Shown here piece by piece: positions 14,244 through 15,746 of a DNA stretch of 15,746 nucleotides (position 1 is the stretch's first letter; each line of letters starts with the position of its first letter). A program made the translations under genes and the position numbers. The DNA comes from JANNFX01 sp031380225 (lineage in GTDB: Bacteria > Pseudomonadota > Alphaproteobacteria > Rhizobiales > Hyphomicrobiaceae). The notes beneath the pieces are model-generated. The model had not been told where the DNA came from, searched no databases, and was given only the letters and a program-made list of their open reading frames with translations. Location of the stretch: assembly GCA_031380225.1 (NCBI GenBank), contig JANNFX010000155.1:1-15746 (forward strand). Direction: 5' to 3'.

Positions 14244-15389
14244 ATGTCCACACCAAAACTTCCCGCAGATATCCGCACCCCAGCCTACGTCCTGGACATG
14301 GCGGCACTCAAAAAGAATGTCGCAACAGCGGCGCGCATCAAGAAACACACCGGCTGCAAAGTTTTACTCGCGACCAAGTCGTGGGCCATGCCTGCTGCCT
14401 TCCCGATGATGCGCGAGACCTTGGATGGCACCACGGCGTCTGGCGAGTATGAGGCGCGTCTCGGCCGAGAAGAGTTCGGCAAGGAAGTACACGTTTACGC
14501 GCCGGCCTATGTGCCGGGCGAAGTTGAGCGGCTGACCAAACTAGCCGATCATATTTATTTTAATTCGCCTGAACAGATTGCGCGCTTCCTGCCCGTTGTG
14601 AAAAAGAAAAAGCACATCGAGGTTGGGGTTCGCATCAATCCCGGCTTTTCCAATGCAACGCTCGGCGGCGCGCTGTATGACCCGTGTGCGCCGTGCTCAC
14701 GCTTTGGCACGGTCTTGAGCGACGTCGATCAATTGCCATGGGATGAGATCGATTTGATCCATACCCACACCCTTTGTGAATCGCTCGCCGATGGTTCGGT
14801 TGGCTTGATCGAGCATGTCGCCAAGGCGTTGGCGCCGTACATTCGCCGCGTGAAAACTGTGAACTTCGGCGGCGGCCATTTCATCAATAAGCCGGGTTAT
14901 GATGTGGCGAAATTGATCGCTGCCATCAAATCCTTCCGGGCCGAATTTAATGTCAATGTTATATTGGAGCCCGGCGCGGGCTTGGTGGTCAACACCGGCT
15001 ATCTGGTCGCAAGTGTCATCGGACTGACACGCAACGAGAAAGACATCGCCATTCTCGACACCTCGGCGTCAACTCATATGCCGGATGTTTTGGAAGTGCC
15101 CTACACACCGTCCATCATTGGCGCTGGCGAGCCGGGCCAGCACGCACACAACTATATACTTGGCGGTAAGACCTGCATGACCGGTGACATCATCGGCGAA
15201 TACAGCTTCAAGAAGCGCCTCAAAGTTGGCGACACCTTGATATTCACGGATATGATGCAATATTCATTTGTGAAGAATAATATCTTCAACGGCACGCCGC
15301 TGCCGGACATGGCCATGCTTGACTTGGATGGCAACTACCAAGTCCTCAAGCGCTATGGCTATAAGCAGTTCCGTGAGCGGCTCGGTTGA
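14244..15389 (+). CDS. nspC: Carboxynorspermidine decarboxylase
   Basis: This 381-residue, PLP-dependent, alanine-racemase-fold decarboxylase matches NspC in length and motifs. TPAYVLD starts the barrel and Lys45 in LLATKSWA is the PLP lysine. Also present are NPGFSN, YDPCAPCSRFG, HTHTLCES with Cys178, FGGGHF, the phosphate-binding LEPGAG and the terminal YSFVKNNIFNGTPLPD. In the family it decarboxylates carboxy(nor)spermidine to (nor)spermidine, the last step of the aspartate-semialdehyde-dependent polyamine route. The partner dehydrogenase (carboxynorspermidine synthase), commonly adjacent, is absent from this window. The start at ATG 14244 has a strong purine-rich GAGGGGGAG upstream; an ATG at 14151 would add 31 residues unlike the family. 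thpR follows after 32 bases. Confidence 0.93.
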   Translation: MSTPKLPADIRTPAYVLDMAALKKNVATAARIKKHTGCKVLLATKSWAMPAAFPMMRETLDGTTASGEYEARLGREEFGKEVHVYAPAYVPGEVERLTKLADHIYFNSPEQIARFLPVVKKKKHIEVGVRINPGFSNATLGGALYDPCAPCSRFGTVLSDVDQLPWDEIDLIHTHTLCESLADGSVGLIEHVAKALAPYIRRVKTVNFGGGHFINKPGYDVAKLIAAIKSFRAEFNVNVILEPGAGLVVNTGYLVASVIGLTRNEKDIAILDTSASTHMPDVLEVPYTPSIIGAGEPGQHAHNYILGGKTCMTGDIIGEYSFKKRLKVGDTLIFTDMMQYSFVKNNIFNGTPLPDMAMLDLDGNYQVLKRYGYKQFRERLG

Positions 15390-15421
15390 TGTAACCTGCC
15401 TCGAAGTGTGAGGAATTGGCT

Positions 15422-15746
15422 ATGTTGCGCTTGTTCGCAGGTTTGGAGCTTCCGCAAACCGTGAAGCGTGACCTAGCTGCATTGGAGGTGCCGCTGTCTG
15501 GCGCCAAGTGGGTCGATGAAGAGGATTTGCATTTAACACTCAGATTCGCCGGCGATATCGGCAATCACATTGCCGATGAATTCGCCGATGAGCTATCGAG
15601 AATTGAAGTTCCGGTGTTTTCATTGCGGATTATTGGCACAGGTTTGTTTGGCGGCGCCGATCCGCACACCTTGTGGTCCGGGATCGAAGCTGGGCCGGAA
15701 CTTGATCGTTTACAAAGCAAAATTGAGCGAGCGTCTCGCAATGCAG
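15422..15746 (+). CDS. thpR: RNA 2',3'-cyclic phosphodiesterase ThpR, N-terminal part (cut by window edge)
   Basis: The frame opens at ATG 15422, with GAGGA eight bases upstream, and runs off the right edge, giving 108 residues. MLRLFAGLELP is the family start, and KWVDEEDLHLTLRFAGDI contains HLTL, the first of the two HxTx catalytic motifs of the 2H phosphoesterase (LigT/ThpR) superfamily. The second motif lies beyond the window. Family members open RNA 2',3'-cyclic phosphates to 2'-phosphates. The short gap to nspC suggests one transcript, though a functional link is not apparent. Confidence 0.9.
   Translation, partial: MLRLFAGLELPQTVKRDLAALEVPLSGAKWVDEEDLHLTLRFAGDIGNHIADEFADELSRIEVPVFSLRIIGTGLFGGADPHTLWSGIEAGPELDRLQSKIERASRNA

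Noticed and set aside
1..15746. CRISPR arrays, tRNA or rRNA genes, insertion sequences
   Set aside because: No regularly spaced identical repeats, cloverleaf arms, rRNA-like stretches or transposase frames were seen.

Overview
The window looks like a chromosomal segment of an alphaproteobacterium of moderately high GC. The evidence is the xerC / transaldolase / priA neighbourhood, an HU protein with the Ala/Lys-rich tail and RNPATG arm typical of that class, a perfect TTAA-N7-TTAA CtrA-type site, and REP-type intergenic repeats. I cannot resolve the order or genus, and I see no phage, plasmid or IS genes.

Layout. At the left edge (1-283, minus) is the 5' part of a XerC-like tyrosine recombinase, divergent from an HU-family gene (583-903) that ends in a clear intrinsic terminator. 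The next 650 bases hold no credible gene. They carry a 205-base coaxial imperfect palindrome (1233-1437) and an inverted pair of REP-type hairpins (1473-1645). A TalC-type transaldolase (minus) and the primosomal helicase priA (plus) diverge from about 2330-2430. After priA come a HigB/HigA toxin-antitoxin pair with its own promoter, a site-2-protease-like M50 membrane peptidase, a second repeat hairpin, and a cupin gene that overlaps the start of rimM.

The central part (7561-13150, all plus) is the most distinctive. It has two tandem paralogous exported glucosaminidase-domain proteins that share a new-looking C-terminal module bounded by cysteines. They are followed by an MJ1477/TM1410-type (GH114-like) glycoside hydrolase fused to RTX calcium-binding repeats, then a membrane-anchored alpha/beta hydrolase. 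Together they look like an exported cell-envelope or exopolysaccharide-processing set. The first glucosaminidase gene has a CtrA-like box about 70 bases upstream, hinting at cell-cycle control. A joint function is inference.

The right part has a convergent HpcH/HpaI (CitE-like) CoA-ester lyase (minus) with a perfect palindrome in its promoter region, a divergent carboxynorspermidine decarboxylase (nspC, polyamine synthesis), and a truncated RNA 2',3'-cyclic phosphodiesterase (thpR) at the window edge.
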